Assembly (NCBI RefSeq): GCF_943736995.1
Contig: NZ_CALSFT010000002.1
Span: 434,001 to 498,000, forward strand
Length of the DNA: 64,000 bases
Reading direction: 5' to 3'
Source: Sporosarcina sp. Marseille-Q4943
GTDB taxonomy: Bacteria; Bacillota; Bacilli; Bacillales_A; Planococcaceae
Part shown: positions 26,691 to 36,597 of the stretch, piece by piece
Numbering within the stretch: position 1 is the first letter of the stretch
Layout: the number at the start of each line of letters is the position of its first letter
Made by a program: the position numbers and the translations under genes
Notes under the pieces: generated by a model
Database searches by the model: none
The model's input: the letters and a program-made list of their open reading frames with translations, nothing else
What the model was told of the DNA's origin: nothing

Positions 26691-27245
26691 ATGTTAAAAA
26701 AATTAAGACGTTTAATTCGTTTTATTGAATTTATAAGCAAATTTGTTCCAAAACCTCTTTTTGTATTTCTTTGGCGGTTTTCGGATAGTTCAGAATCTAA
26801 GGTTGCGCTTTTAATTAGGTATCTATATGTAAAGAAATATTCAAATGATTGTGGCGAAAACATTTATATCGGTAAAGGTGTCATTTTAAAGAATATAGAA
26901 CATTTAACCTTAGGATCCAATATAAGCATTCATGCCTATAATTACATTGATGCAGCTGGAGGTATTACTATAGGCGATAATGTTTCTATTGCAAATCAAA
27001 GTTCATTGATATCTTTTGAACACACGTGGGAAGAAGATAATATTCCTATAAAGTATAATAAGGTGAAAAAAGAAAGAATAGTTATACAAAATGATATATG
27101 GATAGGAACAGGATGTAGAATATTGTCAAATGTAACATTGTATAGAAGAAGTATTGTGGCTGCAGGAGCTGTGGTAAACAAAGATGTTTTACCGAATACA
27201 ATTGTAGGGGGAATACCTGCAAGGAAAATTAAAGATATTTATTAA
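26691..27245 (+). CDS. Hexapeptide-repeat acyltransferase
   Basis: 184 aa from ATG 26691 after the stop of the polymerase gene; a GTG at 26667 overlapping it is the alternative. Left-handed beta-helix turns such as IYIGKGVILKN, LTLGSNISIHAY and GGITIGDNVSIANQ lead to IWIGTGCRILSNVTLYRRSIVAAGAVVNKDV and GGIPARKI, the CapG/maltose O-acetyltransferase pattern. It probably O-acetylates a sugar of the repeat unit. Confidence 0.85.
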   Translation: MLKKLRRLIRFIEFISKFVPKPLFVFLWRFSDSSESKVALLIRYLYVKKYSNDCGENIYIGKGVILKNIEHLTLGSNISIHAYNYIDAAGGITIGDNVSIANQSSLISFEHTWEEDNIPIKYNKVKKERIVIQNDIWIGTGCRILSNVTLYRRSIVAAGAVVNKDVLPNTIVGGIPARKIKDIY

Positions 27246-27256
27246 AGGATGGTTTT

Positions 27257-28444
27257 ATGAAACTATTGTTTGTACATAGTCATGTATTTAAATACGATGA
27301 AAACAATAACTTTTATTCAGATGGTAAATTGACATATGAAATGTGGAAACAAAGATATTTAAAATACTTTACTAAAATGATAGTTGCGGGAAGGGGAAGA
27401 GAAATAGGAGAGGAAACTTTAAATATATCTAGTGGTCCGAGTGTAGAACATTTCATATTACCGGACTTGTCAAAAATTAAGAGTAGATTTCAGAATCTGA
27501 AAGTTCTAAAGGCTGACTTGGAATTATTAATGAATAATACAGATGTGTTAATAGCTAGAATGCCAAGTGGACATGCATATCACGCAATAAAAATAGCACG
27601 AAAGTTAAATAAACCTTATGTAATAGAAGTTGTAGGAGATGTTTATGCTGCTTTATGGAGTCATGGAAATTATTTAGGGAAAATATTGGCCCCCATCAGT
27701 TATGTTAAATACAAGAGAATTATAAAACAGTCATCAAACCTCATTTACGTAACAGAAAGTTATTTACAAGATAAGTACCCATATAAACGAGGAGCTAATA
27801 CAACGAACATTTCTAATGTAGATATCAAAATGGTTTCTGAAGAAATCCTTGAAAAAAGAATAAATCGAATAAATAAAATGGATGTAAATAAAAACGTCAG
27901 TATTGGACTGATAGGGTCATATTCTTCAAAATATAAAGGGATAGATACAGCAATAAGAGCAGTTAAGAATTTAAATGAACTGGGTTTTAATTGCACACTG
28001 ATTGTGCTTGGGGATGGTAACAACAGATGGTTAAAAGAGATTTCTAAAAAACTTGATATTGAAAATAAAATTGTTTTTGCAGGTAGTTTACCAGGAGGAG
28101 AAAAAGTTTTTGAATGGTTAGATACTTTGGATTTATACATTCAGCCTAGCTTAACTGAAGGATTGCCAAGAGCATTAATTGAAGCAATGAGTCGCGGTCT
28201 TCCTTGTGTTGCTTCTGAAGTAGGTGGCATACCTGAATTAATTAATAGAAATTTTATTCATAAGCCTAAATCTGCAAAAGAATTAAGTGAAAAGATTGAG
28301 CTCTTATTGAAAAACAAAACCCTCATGCTCAATCAAGCAGAGAAGAATTATTTGAGAGCCAAAGAATATACTGCGGACGTATTAAATGACAGAAGAGAGT
28401 GTTTTTGGGTTGAATTTATTGATAGGGAGATAAACAGAAAATGA
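27257..28444 (+). CDS. Glycosyltransferase family 4
   Basis: 395 aa. N-terminal GT-B half with [20 protein letters not shown]-terminal half with [18 protein letters not shown], and [33 protein letters not shown] (residues about 300-335), the donor-binding E-x7-E motif of GT4. The stop overlaps the next start (ATGA), so translation is coupled. Donor and acceptor unknown. Confidence 0.88.
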   Translation: MKLLFVHSHVFKYDENNNFYSDGKLTYEMWKQRYLKYFTKMIVAGRGREIGEETLNISSGPSVEHFILPDLSKIKSRFQNLKVLKADLELLMNNTDVLIARMPSGHAYHAIKIARKLNKPYVIEVVGDVYAALWSHGNYLGKILAPISYVKYKRIIKQSSNLIYVTESYLQDKYPYKRGANTTNISNVDIKMVSEEILEKRINRINKMDVNKNVSIGLIGSYSSKYKGIDTAIRAVKNLNELGFNCTLIVLGDGNNRWLKEISKKLDIENKIVFAGSLPGGEKVFEWLDTLDLYIQPSLTEGLPRALIEAMSRGLPCVASEVGGIPELINRNFIHKPKSAKELSEKIELLLKNKTLMLNQAEKNYLRAKEYTADVLNDRRECFWVEFIDREINRK

Positions 28445-29451
28445 AAATATTAATTACTGGTGCAGCTGGATTTATTGGTTTTCATTTAACGCGTAAGTTA
28501 ATAATGCAGGGATTTCAAGTTATAGGTATTGATAACCTCAACGATTATTATGAAGTAACTCTAAAAGAAAATCGCATTAAAGAACTAAAAGATAATAAAT
28601 TCAATTTGCACAAGATTGATTTGGAGAATAGAAAAGCTTTAGACAAGATATTTGAATTAGAAAAACCAAATGTTGTTATAAACCTAGCCGCGCAAGCGGG
28701 AGTACGGTACAGCCTTGAAAATCCACATGCTTATATAGATTCTAATATTGTAGGCTTCATGAATATTCTTGAAGGCTGCCGTCATAATAACGTTGATCAT
28801 TTAATTTATGCATCTTCAAGCTCAGTATACGGTGCAAATACAACATTGCCTTTCACAACAAGCGACAATATCGATCACCCATTAAGCTTATACGCTGCGA
28901 CCAAAAAAGCAAATGAACTAATGGCCCACACTTACAGCAGTCTATACAATATACCTACGACCGGACTTCGTTTCTTCACTGTATATGGTCCTTGGGGACG
29001 GCCGGATATGGCTCTCTTTAAATTCACCAAGAACATTATCGAAGGAAAGCCAATTGATGTATATAACAATGGTAAAATGATGCGTGACTTTACATATGTA
29101 GATGATATTGTTGAAGCGATTTCCCGGTTAGTTGAAAAACCGGCCAAGCCTAATCCTGAATGGTCAGGTAAGAATCCTGATTCAAGTTCAAGTTATGCTC
29201 CATACAAAATTTATAATATCGGAAATAATAGCCCGGTAAATCTGATGGATTTTATTGAAGCTATTGAAGAAAAGGTTAGAAAGAAGGCAATAAAGAACTT
29301 CATGCCACTTCAAGCAGGAGATGTACCTGCCACCTATGCAGATGTTGAGGATCTCTATCAAGCTATTGATTTCCTCCCTCAAACATCAATAAAGGACGGA
29401 GTAGGAAAGTTCGTAGATTGGTATATCGATTACTACAAAGTGAAACTGTGA
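28441..29451 (+). CDS. UDP-glucuronate 4-epimerase-like SDR
   Basis: 336 aa. NAD motif [19 protein letters not shown] with catalytic Ser, [19 protein letters not shown] with Tyr/Lys, and [21 protein letters not shown], the signature of CapI/GlcA 4-epimerases. It likely converts UDP-GlcA (or the GlcNAcA/GalNAcA pair made by the next gene) to the C4 epimer. Overlaps the preceding gene by four bases and is followed by a sugar 6-dehydrogenase. Confidence 0.88.
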   Translation: MKILITGAAGFIGFHLTRKLIMQGFQVIGIDNLNDYYEVTLKENRIKELKDNKFNLHKIDLENRKALDKIFELEKPNVVINLAAQAGVRYSLENPHAYIDSNIVGFMNILEGCRHNNVDHLIYASSSSVYGANTTLPFTTSDNIDHPLSLYAATKKANELMAHTYSSLYNIPTTGLRFFTVYGPWGRPDMALFKFTKNIIEGKPIDVYNNGKMMRDFTYVDDIVEAISRLVEKPAKPNPEWSGKNPDSSSSYAPYKIYNIGNNSPVNLMDFIEAIEEKVRKKAIKNFMPLQAGDVPATYADVEDLYQAIDFLPQTSIKDGVGKFVDWYIDYYKVKL

Positions 29452-29462
29452 GGATGGTATAG

Positions 29463-30743
29463 ATGAATCGGAAAATTGCGGTTGTCGGATTGGGGTATGT
29501 TGGACTACCAGTTGCTGTTGCTTTTGGAAAGAAGTACCCAGTCATTGGATACGATATTAATGAACAACGTATTGAAACCTTGAAATTAGGCGTTGATTAT
29601 ACAAACGAAGTCGAACCTGAAGATTTGAAAGAAGCACAACTCGAATTTACTAATGAAGGGAAGAGGTTGAAAGAGGCGGATTTCATTATTGTATCAGTAC
29701 CAACCCCGATAAATGCTCACAATCAGCCTGACTTGACTCCTTTATTGAAGGCATCTGAGACAGTTGGAGCGAATCTAAAAAAAGGAACAATCGTAGTTTA
29801 TGAATCTACTGTATATCCGGGAGCCACAGAAGAGAATTGCGTTCCTGTATTGGAGAGAGCTTCAGGTCTACATTGCGGTAAAGATTTTTATGTTGGTTAC
29901 TCCCCTGAACGGATTAATCCAGGGGATAAGGTACATACATTTACCAATATAACTAAAGTCGTTTCTGGACAAACACCAGAAGTGTTGGACATTGTAGCAG
30001 ATGTCTATGCAAGTGTTGTAAGTGCTGGAGTACATAAAGCAAGTTCCATTAAAGTGGCGGAGGCTGCAAAAGTGATTGAAAATACGCAGCGTGATGTGAA
30101 TATCGCTTTGATGAACGAACTGGCTTTAATATTTGACCGTATTGGGATTGATACTTCTGAAGTGTTGGAAGCAGCGGGAACGAAGTGGAATTTCCTTAAG
30201 TTCACCCCTGGGCTAGTTGGTGGTCACTGTATTGGAGTCGATCCGTACTATTTGACACATAAAGCAGAAATGGTCGGACACCATCCAGAAGTAATATTAG
30301 CAGGACGTCGTATAAACGACGGTATTGGTAGGTATATTGCGAGAGCATTAGTAAAGAAATTAATAAAACTTAATCTACCGGTTCAAGGTGCAAGAATAAC
30401 TGTCCTTGGGTTAACGTTTAAGGAGAATGTCCCAGACTTGCGGAATTCTAAAGTGATTGATGTCATCCGTGAATTGCAAGAGTATGGTGTAGATGTGCAA
30501 GTGGCTGACGCTCATGCCGATCCTGAAGAGGCGGTTCGAGAATATGGATTGACTTTAAAGCCATTTGATGAGCTACTCCCTGCAGATGCAGCGGTATTAG
30601 CGGTTTCGCATAATGAATATATCGAAGCCGGTTGGTCACAGTTTGATAGGCTATTGAAGCATGGTAAAGGAATTGTTGTGGATATCAAGAGCGTGTTGGA
30701 TAAAGAGAGTAAGCCTGAAAAAATTGATTTGTGGAGACTATGA
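29463..30743 (+). CDS. UDP-N-acetylhexosamine 6-dehydrogenase (TviB/WbpO-like)
   Basis: 426 aa. VVGLGYVGLPVAVAFG, SVPTPINAHNQPDLTPL, ESTVYPGATEE and the catalytic GLVGGHCIGVDPYYL are as in Vi-polysaccharide TviB and WbpA/WbpO enzymes. It should oxidise UDP-GlcNAc or UDP-GalNAc to the uronate; in other bacteria such enzymes are targets of the tyrosine kinase coded upstream. It pairs naturally with the adjacent 4-epimerase. It is distinct from the WecC-like gene at 1266. Confidence 0.9.
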   Translation: MNRKIAVVGLGYVGLPVAVAFGKKYPVIGYDINEQRIETLKLGVDYTNEVEPEDLKEAQLEFTNEGKRLKEADFIIVSVPTPINAHNQPDLTPLLKASETVGANLKKGTIVVYESTVYPGATEENCVPVLERASGLHCGKDFYVGYSPERINPGDKVHTFTNITKVVSGQTPEVLDIVADVYASVVSAGVHKASSIKVAEAAKVIENTQRDVNIALMNELALIFDRIGIDTSEVLEAAGTKWNFLKFTPGLVGGHCIGVDPYYLTHKAEMVGHHPEVILAGRRINDGIGRYIARALVKKLIKLNLPVQGARITVLGLTFKENVPDLRNSKVIDVIRELQEYGVDVQVADAHADPEEAVREYGLTLKPFDELLPADAAVLAVSHNEYIEAGWSQFDRLLKHGKGIVVDIKSVLDKESKPEKIDLWRL

Positions 30744-31903
30744 TATTGACTAAAAAGAAAATTTTACAGGTTTGTGCAATTGATGCAAGCGTTTATTCAC
30801 TTCTAAAGCCTTTGATAATAAGGTCAATGGATAAGGGATATGAAGTCCATAACGCATGTACTAATACAGGGAGATTTGAATCGCTGGAATCGCAAGGATT
30901 AACGATGGTAGATATACCTATAGATCGTAGGATTCATCCGGTAAAAAATTTGAAATCAATTTGGAAACTATACAGGCTTATGAAGATAGAGAAATACGAT
31001 ATAGTCCATGTGCACACTCCTATTGCGGCATTATTAGGGAGAATAGCAGCCAAACTTGCCGGGATACAAAACATTATTTACACTGCACATGGGTTTTATT
31101 TTCATGAAGAAATGTCTAAAAGAAAGTATAGATTATTTTTCAATATAGAGAAATATGCTGCAAAGTGGATGACTGATTGGCTCTTGCTACAAAGCAAAGA
31201 AGATTATGAACTTGCTTTGAAAAATAATTTTAAGACCCCAGCAAAAACAATTCACCTTAGCAACGGTGTAGATATATGGAATAAATTTAATCCCGAGAAA
31301 ATATTGTTGTCTGAAATAAATGAACTAACTAGAGAGTTGAATTTGACTGAAAGTGATATTGTTTTTTCATTCATTGGGAGACTTGTTAAGGAGAAAGGAA
31401 TATTTGAGTTAATTGAGGCTTTCAAGCGAGTAGTTGAGAAGTATCCCCAATGTAAACTCATTATTATTGGGGTGCTGCCTACGAGTGAAAGAGATCAGGA
31501 AAGTTATAAAAGGTTGTCGGAGCAATTAGTTCACCCGAATATTCAAGCCATTGGATACAGGAAAGATATCCCGCAGTTAATGGCGATTTCAGATACATTC
31601 ATATTGCCTTCACACAGAGAGGGTTTACCAAGATCAATTATTGAAGCCATGGCAATGGCGAAACCTATAATAGCGACTAATATTAGAGGATGTCGTGAAG
31701 AAGTATTCCCCGATGAGAATGGCATTCTTTTTGAAAAAGGAAATATTGATAGTCTTGAAGGTGCTATGAGCCTATTGGCGGCCAATGAAAGTCTACGATT
31801 GAGATATTCGTTAAGAAGCAGGGAACTTGTAGAAGAGTTATTTGACGAAGAAAAGGTATTAACAAAACAGATACAGTTGTTTAATAGAATCACAAGTTCT
31901 TAA
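30740..31903 (+). CDS. Glycosyltransferase family 4 (EpsD-like)
   Basis: 387 aa from ATG 30740, which overlaps the previous stop (ATGA); a GTG at 30731 is the alternative. N-terminal half with YDIVHVHTPIAALLGRIAAKLAG and IIYTAHGFYFHE. C-terminal SFIGRLVKEKGIFELIEAF, LPSHREGLPRSIIEAMAMAKPIIATNIRGCREEV. This is the usual GT4 enzyme placed before a PglC-type initiating transferase; it probably adds the second sugar. Confidence 0.88.
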   Translation: MILTKKKILQVCAIDASVYSLLKPLIIRSMDKGYEVHNACTNTGRFESLESQGLTMVDIPIDRRIHPVKNLKSIWKLYRLMKIEKYDIVHVHTPIAALLGRIAAKLAGIQNIIYTAHGFYFHEEMSKRKYRLFFNIEKYAAKWMTDWLLLQSKEDYELALKNNFKTPAKTIHLSNGVDIWNKFNPEKILLSEINELTRELNLTESDIVFSFIGRLVKEKGIFELIEAFKRVVEKYPQCKLIIIGVLPTSERDQESYKRLSEQLVHPNIQAIGYRKDIPQLMAISDTFILPSHREGLPRSIIEAMAMAKPIIATNIRGCREEVFPDENGILFEKGNIDSLEGAMSLLAANESLRLRYSLRSRELVEELFDEEKVLTKQIQLFNRITSS

Positions 31904-32030
31904 TTAAGTAATATTTATAGGTTGTTTGTATATATAACAAAAGAGTGATCAGCAAGGGAATCTGGTATCAATATATTTTTTTCTTGACTAATAGTTGATA
32001 AAAAAATGATTAGGAATGTGATAGTTTCAT

Positions 32031-32648
32031 ATGAGAAAAAGAGTATTTGATTTCAGCGTTAGCCTGATAGCAATATTATTATTATCACCAGTGTTTGTTG
32101 CAATTGCGTTACTTGTTCGTTGGAAAATTGGTACACCAGTGTTATTTAAGCAAAAACGTCCTGGCTTGAATGAAGTTCCTTTTTATATCTATAAGTTTAG
32201 ATCAATGACCAATGATACTGACCAAACGGGTAAATTGTTGCCTAATGAACAAAGAATTACTAAATTTGGAAGATTACTGCGAAAAACTAGTCTTGATGAA
32301 TTGCCGCAATTGTTTAATGTATTAAAAGGGGATATTAGTTTGGTGGGGCCAAGACCACTATTAATGGATTATCTTGATTTATATTCTCCTGAACAATCGC
32401 GACGCCATCACGTTCTGCCAGGTATTACTGGTTGGGCTCAAATTAACGGTCGTAACGCTATTAGTTGGGAAGAAAAATTTGAATATGACGTCTGGTATGT
32501 CGATAATCACTCAATATGGCTAGATATAAAAATATTACTCCTTACGATGAAAAAGGTATTTAAATCTGAGGGTGTTAATAAAAGTGAGAATATTACTATG
32601 GATAAATTTAAAGGCTCTGACCATAAGACAAAGGATGAAATCGAATGA
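32031..32648 (+). CDS. Undecaprenyl-phosphate phosphoglycosyltransferase (PglC/EpsL-like)
   Basis: 205 aa, the short monotopic form with one N-terminal re-entrant helix (FDFSVSLIAILLLSPVFVAIALLV). Conserved KFRSMT, LDELPQLFNVLKGDISLVGPRPLL (catalytic Asp-Glu) and PGITGWAQINGRN are present. It starts glycan assembly by moving a sugar phosphate, here probably diNAc-bacillosamine-like, onto undecaprenyl phosphate. A C-terminal polar extension of about 20 residues is unusual. It overlaps the PglD-like gene by four bases. Confidence 0.92.
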   Translation: MRKRVFDFSVSLIAILLLSPVFVAIALLVRWKIGTPVLFKQKRPGLNEVPFYIYKFRSMTNDTDQTGKLLPNEQRITKFGRLLRKTSLDELPQLFNVLKGDISLVGPRPLLMDYLDLYSPEQSRRHHVLPGITGWAQINGRNAISWEEKFEYDVWYVDNHSIWLDIKILLLTMKKVFKSEGVNKSENITMDKFKGSDHKTKDEIE

Positions 32649-33319
32649 ATTCTTATCTAGAATTATGGAAAAGTGAGAATAAGTATAAGCGAACAATAAT
32701 TATTATAGGTGCAGGTAGTTTAGGGAAAATGACTGCTAGTATTTTAGTGGACAATGAAATCTACGAAAAAAGTTCTATTGCTTTTGTGGATGATCAAATT
32801 GAGACTGGATCAATTATATTAGGCTTCCCTTTATTAGGGAAATTATCAGAGATTCTAATTGATGTGGAATTTTCACAGAACGCAGATTTTGTTATAGCAA
32901 TTGCGAACAACAAAACTAGAAAGAAAATAGATGAGAAATACCCAAATCTAAACTATGTAAATGTTATTCATAATTCCGCTGTTATTTCTAAATATGCAAA
33001 AATTGGAACGGGAAATATTATACTACCTAATGTCAGTGTGGATCCAGAGGCAATAATCATGAATCATGTGGTCTTAAATAAGAACTCAACTATTGGGCAT
33101 AATGTAACGATGTGTAATTATACTCAAGCATGCCCGGGCACGAATTTAGGTGGATATATAGACGAATGTGCTTTTCTTGGGCTAGGGAGTATTGTACTTC
33201 CTAATATTCGTATTGGTAGGAATTCTATTATAGGTGCAGGGTCAGTAGTAAATAAAGAAATTCCGGATAATTATGTTGCTATGGGTACACCTTGTATACC
33301 AGTTAAAGCTATTGAATAA
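32645..33319 (+). CDS. PglD/NeuD-type sugar O- or N-acetyltransferase
   Basis: 224 aa. A small Rossmann-like N-terminal part (IIIIGAGSLGKMTASIL, about 15-95) is followed by a left-handed beta-helix with VDPEAIIMNHVVLNKNSTIGHNVTM and GLGSIVLPNIRIGRNSIIGAGSVV, ending in VAMGTPC. In bacillosamine pathways this family acetylates the 4-amino group made by the aminotransferase. Translationally coupled to the initiating transferase. Confidence 0.88.
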   Translation: MNSYLELWKSENKYKRTIIIIGAGSLGKMTASILVDNEIYEKSSIAFVDDQIETGSIILGFPLLGKLSEILIDVEFSQNADFVIAIANNKTRKKIDEKYPNLNYVNVIHNSAVISKYAKIGTGNIILPNVSVDPEAIIMNHVVLNKNSTIGHNVTMCNYTQACPGTNLGGYIDECAFLGLGSIVLPNIRIGRNSIIGAGSVVNKEIPDNYVAMGTPCIPVKAIE

Positions 33320-33472
33320 CTTGCTCCATACAGTAAAAACATATAAGACGGTTTTGTGGAATGATTGGTTCGACAGAAAAGTGCGATTATTAAATAAAAA
33401 AATACATGGCAATAAATTAGGTATAGTATTAAAAATACATCTGGATCAATCAATTTAACGAGGAGTGATAGT

Positions 33473-34666
33473 GTGGATAATCGAATCTTGTTATCCTCCC
33501 CCCACATGAGTGGGAACGAACATAAATACATAAACGAAGCGTTCGAAACGAATTGGATTGCACCACTTGGACCAAATGTGAATGCGTTTGAAAAGGAATT
33601 GGCAACTTATGCAGGTACGGCTGGTGCTGCCGCAACTTCTTCCGGGACAGCTGCAATCCATTTGGCACTTGAACTTTTCGGCGTTGGCCATGGTGATATT
33701 GTCTTCTGTTCGAGTTTAACTTTTGTTGCAAGCGCGAACCCGATCTTGTATGTCGGAGCTGAGCCTGTTTTCATTGATTCCGAGGAAGAGACATGGAATA
33801 TGTCACCTGTCGCGTTGGCGTGTGCTTTTGAGGATGCCCAGGCTAGAAGGAAGTTACCCAAAGCGGTAATTGTCGTCAACTTGTACGGGCAAAGTGCGAA
33901 GATGGATGAACTGATGGAAATCTGTGAGCGATATGAAATTCCAATTATTGAAGATGCGGCAGAGTCGCTTGGCTCTCTCTATAAAGGTAAGAAGAGCGGA
34001 TCATTCGGACATTTTGGCATCTATTCATTCAATGGAAACAAGATCATTACGACTTCAGGTGGCGGCATACTCGTATCAAATGACCTTGAGGCGTTAGCAC
34101 GTTCACGCTTTTTGGCGACACAAGCACGAGATGCAGCGAAGCATTACCAGCATAGTACGGTAGGATATAATTACAGGATGAGTAATATACTTGCCGGTGT
34201 CGGCCGTGCTCAGCTTGAAGTGTTGGATGAGCGTGTACAAGCCAGACGAGATGTGTTTGACCGATACGTGCAAGCGTTAGGGGACATTAAAGGCGTCCAT
34301 TTCATGCCGGAGTTGGAAGGGACGTATTCGAATCGTTGGCTGACGGCGTTGACGTTGGATCCTGAAGTCATTAAGGTAACCCCTTACGATCTGATTGATC
34401 TGCTGGAAGAAGAGAATATCGAAGCGCGTCCTGTGTGGAAACCGCTTCATATGCAGCCGTTGTTTGAAGGATGTAAGTTTTATCCTCATGGCAAAGGTGA
34501 TGTAGTAAGTAAGCGATTGTTTGCTGAAGGGCTTTGTTTGCCGTCGGGGTCTAATATGACGGTGGAGGAGCAGGAGAGAGTTATAGAGGTTTTGAGGAAG
34601 CATTTATTGGCGAGTAATAGCTTGAAAAGTGATGAAGCTGTTCATGAAGTTTATGGAAAACAGTAA
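33473..34666 (+). CDS. DegT/DnrJ/EryC1 (PglE-like) sugar aminotransferase
   Basis: 397 aa from GTG 33473 with GAGGAGTG upstream. It opens LSSPHMSGNEHKYINEAF, has SSGTAAIHLALELFG, EDAAESLGS and the PLP lysine in YSFNGNKIITTSGGG (near residue 188). It should aminate the 4-keto sugar made by the dehydratase at 22148. Its composition is closer to the chromosomal background than the AT-rich genes before it, so the transferred block seems to end between 33320 and 33472. Confidence 0.92.
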   Translation: MDNRILLSSPHMSGNEHKYINEAFETNWIAPLGPNVNAFEKELATYAGTAGAAATSSGTAAIHLALELFGVGHGDIVFCSSLTFVASANPILYVGAEPVFIDSEEETWNMSPVALACAFEDAQARRKLPKAVIVVNLYGQSAKMDELMEICERYEIPIIEDAAESLGSLYKGKKSGSFGHFGIYSFNGNKIITTSGGGILVSNDLEALARSRFLATQARDAAKHYQHSTVGYNYRMSNILAGVGRAQLEVLDERVQARRDVFDRYVQALGDIKGVHFMPELEGTYSNRWLTALTLDPEVIKVTPYDLIDLLEEENIEARPVWKPLHMQPLFEGCKFYPHGKGDVVSKRLFAEGLCLPSGSNMTVEEQERVIEVLRKHLLASNSLKSDEAVHEVYGKQ

Positions 34667-34702
34667 AGCCTACGAATAGATATATGGGAAATCTGAAGAA
34701 GC

Positions 34703-34735
34703 AGCGACCATGCTCATTATAAAGAGTATGGTCGC
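34703..34735 (+). terminator. Terminator of the glycan cluster
   Basis: AGCGACCATGCTC (34703-34715) pairs with GAGTATGGTCGCT (34723-34735), one mismatch, followed by a T-rich stretch. Confidence 0.8.
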
Positions 34736-34805
34736 TTTCGTATATTTCTCTCCGAAAGTATTTATATTAGTTGCATTTCAAATTATCCAAAAACTATCTC
34801 TCTTA

Positions 34806-34814
34806 TGATATAAT
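34806..34814 (+). promoter_or_regulatory. Extended -10 promoter
   Basis: TGATATAAT with -10 at 34809-34814, 30 bases before the start codon at 34844. No clear -35. Confidence 0.5.
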
Positions 34815-34843
34815 AGCTGTAAAAAATGGAAGGAGTATAATCC

Positions 34844-35167
34844 ATGTTTAGAAATCATATCATTTGGGGGAACTATCCAGAAACAGAGTATTTGATTAAA
34901 CAACTACAGCTGGATTATAGATTTGACCTCATAACTGTCATCGATGAGGAAATGCCGCAATATAGGGTGAAGAATGGAGGTGATATTATATATGCTGGCA
35001 AAGGATTTGTAGAAAATTCGCGAATGAACGATATAACCGAATTCCACTATTATTACACCCCACCATCCAAAAGGGGAGGTGGTCACGCATGGAAGGTTAA
35101 GACCGTGATTGGATTCATACATGAATTTCAGACTGATAAAAAGCGGCGGCGTTTTAAACGTCATTGA
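34844..35167 (+). CDS. Hypothetical protein (107 aa)
   Basis: ATG 34844 with a good GGAAGGAG site and an extended -10 promoter. The product (MFRNHIIWGNYPETEYLIKQ ... RRRFKRH) has a short alpha/beta start and a basic C-terminus; no signal peptide, membrane segment or known motif is seen. It stands alone between two terminators. Start signals support a real gene; function unknown. Confidence 0.65.
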   Translation: MFRNHIIWGNYPETEYLIKQLQLDYRFDLITVIDEEMPQYRVKNGGDIIYAGKGFVENSRMNDITEFHYYYTPPSKRGGGHAWKVKTVIGFIHEFQTDKKRRRFKRH

Positions 35168-35297
35168 CGAAGAACTAGAACTACAAAATACATACATAGT
35201 CTATCTCTCTCCATGAAGATGGAAAAGTGCTTTGTCTTTAATGACTGAGCGTTTTTTAAAAGACAAGTAGCTTACCATCCATCCCAATAAATAAAAG

Positions 35298-35330
35298 AAA
35301 ATCCAATCATGTCGCTCTTGATTGGATTTT
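35298..35330. terminator. Bidirectional terminator
   Basis: AAAATCCAATCA (35298-35309) pairs with TGATTGGATTTT (35319-35330), with T-rich ends. It serves the convergent genes at 34844 and 35350. Confidence 0.85.
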
Positions 35331-35349
35331 TTCGTGTTTTTATGTTTCA

Positions 35350-36597
35350 TTATCCTGACGCGTCAGACACCGGCAATCCCTCATTATGATTATACTCGCA
35401 CACGACATGTGCTACAGATTTTGCAGAAACGAGGAGTGCGGCTTCGTCAATATCAAATTTGGGATGATGGTTGAGATACGGCTTGTCAACGCCTTTCGGT
35501 TTGCAGCCGATGTTATAGAACGTCCCGGGTATTTTTTCCGTGTAATAGGAAAAGTCTTCGGACGCGGGGCTGACCGGAATTTCTATAATCTCCTGGATGT
35601 GCGGATCGTTGGCCTGTTCCAAAATGGAGACGACGTTTGCAGTCACTGCCGGATCATTGTATAAAGGCGGGTAATCCGGAATGTATGTGAGTTCGCAGCC
35701 GACGCCGAATTCCAGTTCGATGCCTTGGGCGATTCGATGGATTTCCTCAGCTATCACTTTCTGGCTTTCTTCATTCATATAGCGCACATCGCCTTCAAGT
35801 TCTACACTGTCTTTGATCACATTGAATGACCCTTTTCCATCGAATGATCCGATGGTGACGACGCCCATTTCAAATGGGTTTAATCGACGGCTCACAATCG
35901 TTTGGATTGCGGTAACAAAATATGCGCCTGCTACGATCGGATCGTTTGATTGATGGGGTGAGGACCCGTGCCCTCCCTTGCCTTTAATAACGAGTTTGAA
36001 GTATGTCCTTCCAGCCATGGAGAAGCCGCTTCGATAACCGATGACGCCCGTCGGAAAAGCAGGCATGAGATGCGTGCCGAAGACGGCATCCAAATCATCG
36101 AGGATTCCGGACTCCACGATGCTCTTTGCACCGCCCGGCGGTGTCTCTTCCGCATGCTGATGGATGATTTTGATTGTTCCATGGAGGTCCTCTTTTAATT
36201 GGATCAGACAGTCGGCCAGAACGAGCATATAGGCTGTATGTCCGTCATGGCCGCACGCATGCATGACACCCGGATTTTTTGATTTGAACGGAACGTCTGT
36301 CGCTTCTTCGATCGGAAGTGCGTCAAAATCTGCTCGCAGTCCGATCGTTTTACCGGGCTTTCCGCCTTTAATTGTTACGATGATTCCAAACCCATTCCCG
36401 ATGTTGGTTTGGACGTCAACGTCTTTTCCTTCATAGAATTTTTCGATGAAACGTGCGGTTTCCATTTCTTGAAACGACAATTCGGGATGCGCATGCAAAT
36501 ATCTCCGGATTTGGATCATTTCTTCTTCACGGTTTTCCAACGTGGCCAATAACATTTGTTTTAATGAGATTGTTTCTGTTGATTGCATTGACGTCAA
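35350..36597 (-). CDS. M20-family amidohydrolase (N-acyl amino acid deacylase type)
   Basis: 415 aa. Motifs of the M20D family: HAHPELSFQE, ACGHDGHTAYMLVLA (metal ligands), HQHAEETPPGGAKSIVESG with the catalytic Glu, and PASEDFSYYTEKIPGTFYNIG. It hydrolyses the amide bond of an acylated amino acid or similar compound in the cytoplasm. Three genes run in the same direction (38042 to 35350): DUF5058-like membrane protein, second membrane protein, then this enzyme. The two membrane proteins probably import its substrate. Confidence 0.9.
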   Translation of the reverse strand: MTSMQSTETISLKQMLLATLENREEEMIQIRRYLHAHPELSFQEMETARFIEKFYEGKDVDVQTNIGNGFGIIVTIKGGKPGKTIGLRADFDALPIEEATDVPFKSKNPGVMHACGHDGHTAYMLVLADCLIQLKEDLHGTIKIIHQHAEETPPGGAKSIVESGILDDLDAVFGTHLMPAFPTGVIGYRSGFSMAGRTYFKLVIKGKGGHGSSPHQSNDPIVAGAYFVTAIQTIVSRRLNPFEMGVVTIGSFDGKGSFNVIKDSVELEGDVRYMNEESQKVIAEEIHRIAQGIELEFGVGCELTYIPDYPPLYNDPAVTANVVSILEQANDPHIQEIIEIPVSPASEDFSYYTEKIPGTFYNIGCKPKGVDKPYLNHHPKFDIDEAALLVSAKSVAHVVCEYNHNEGLPVSDASG

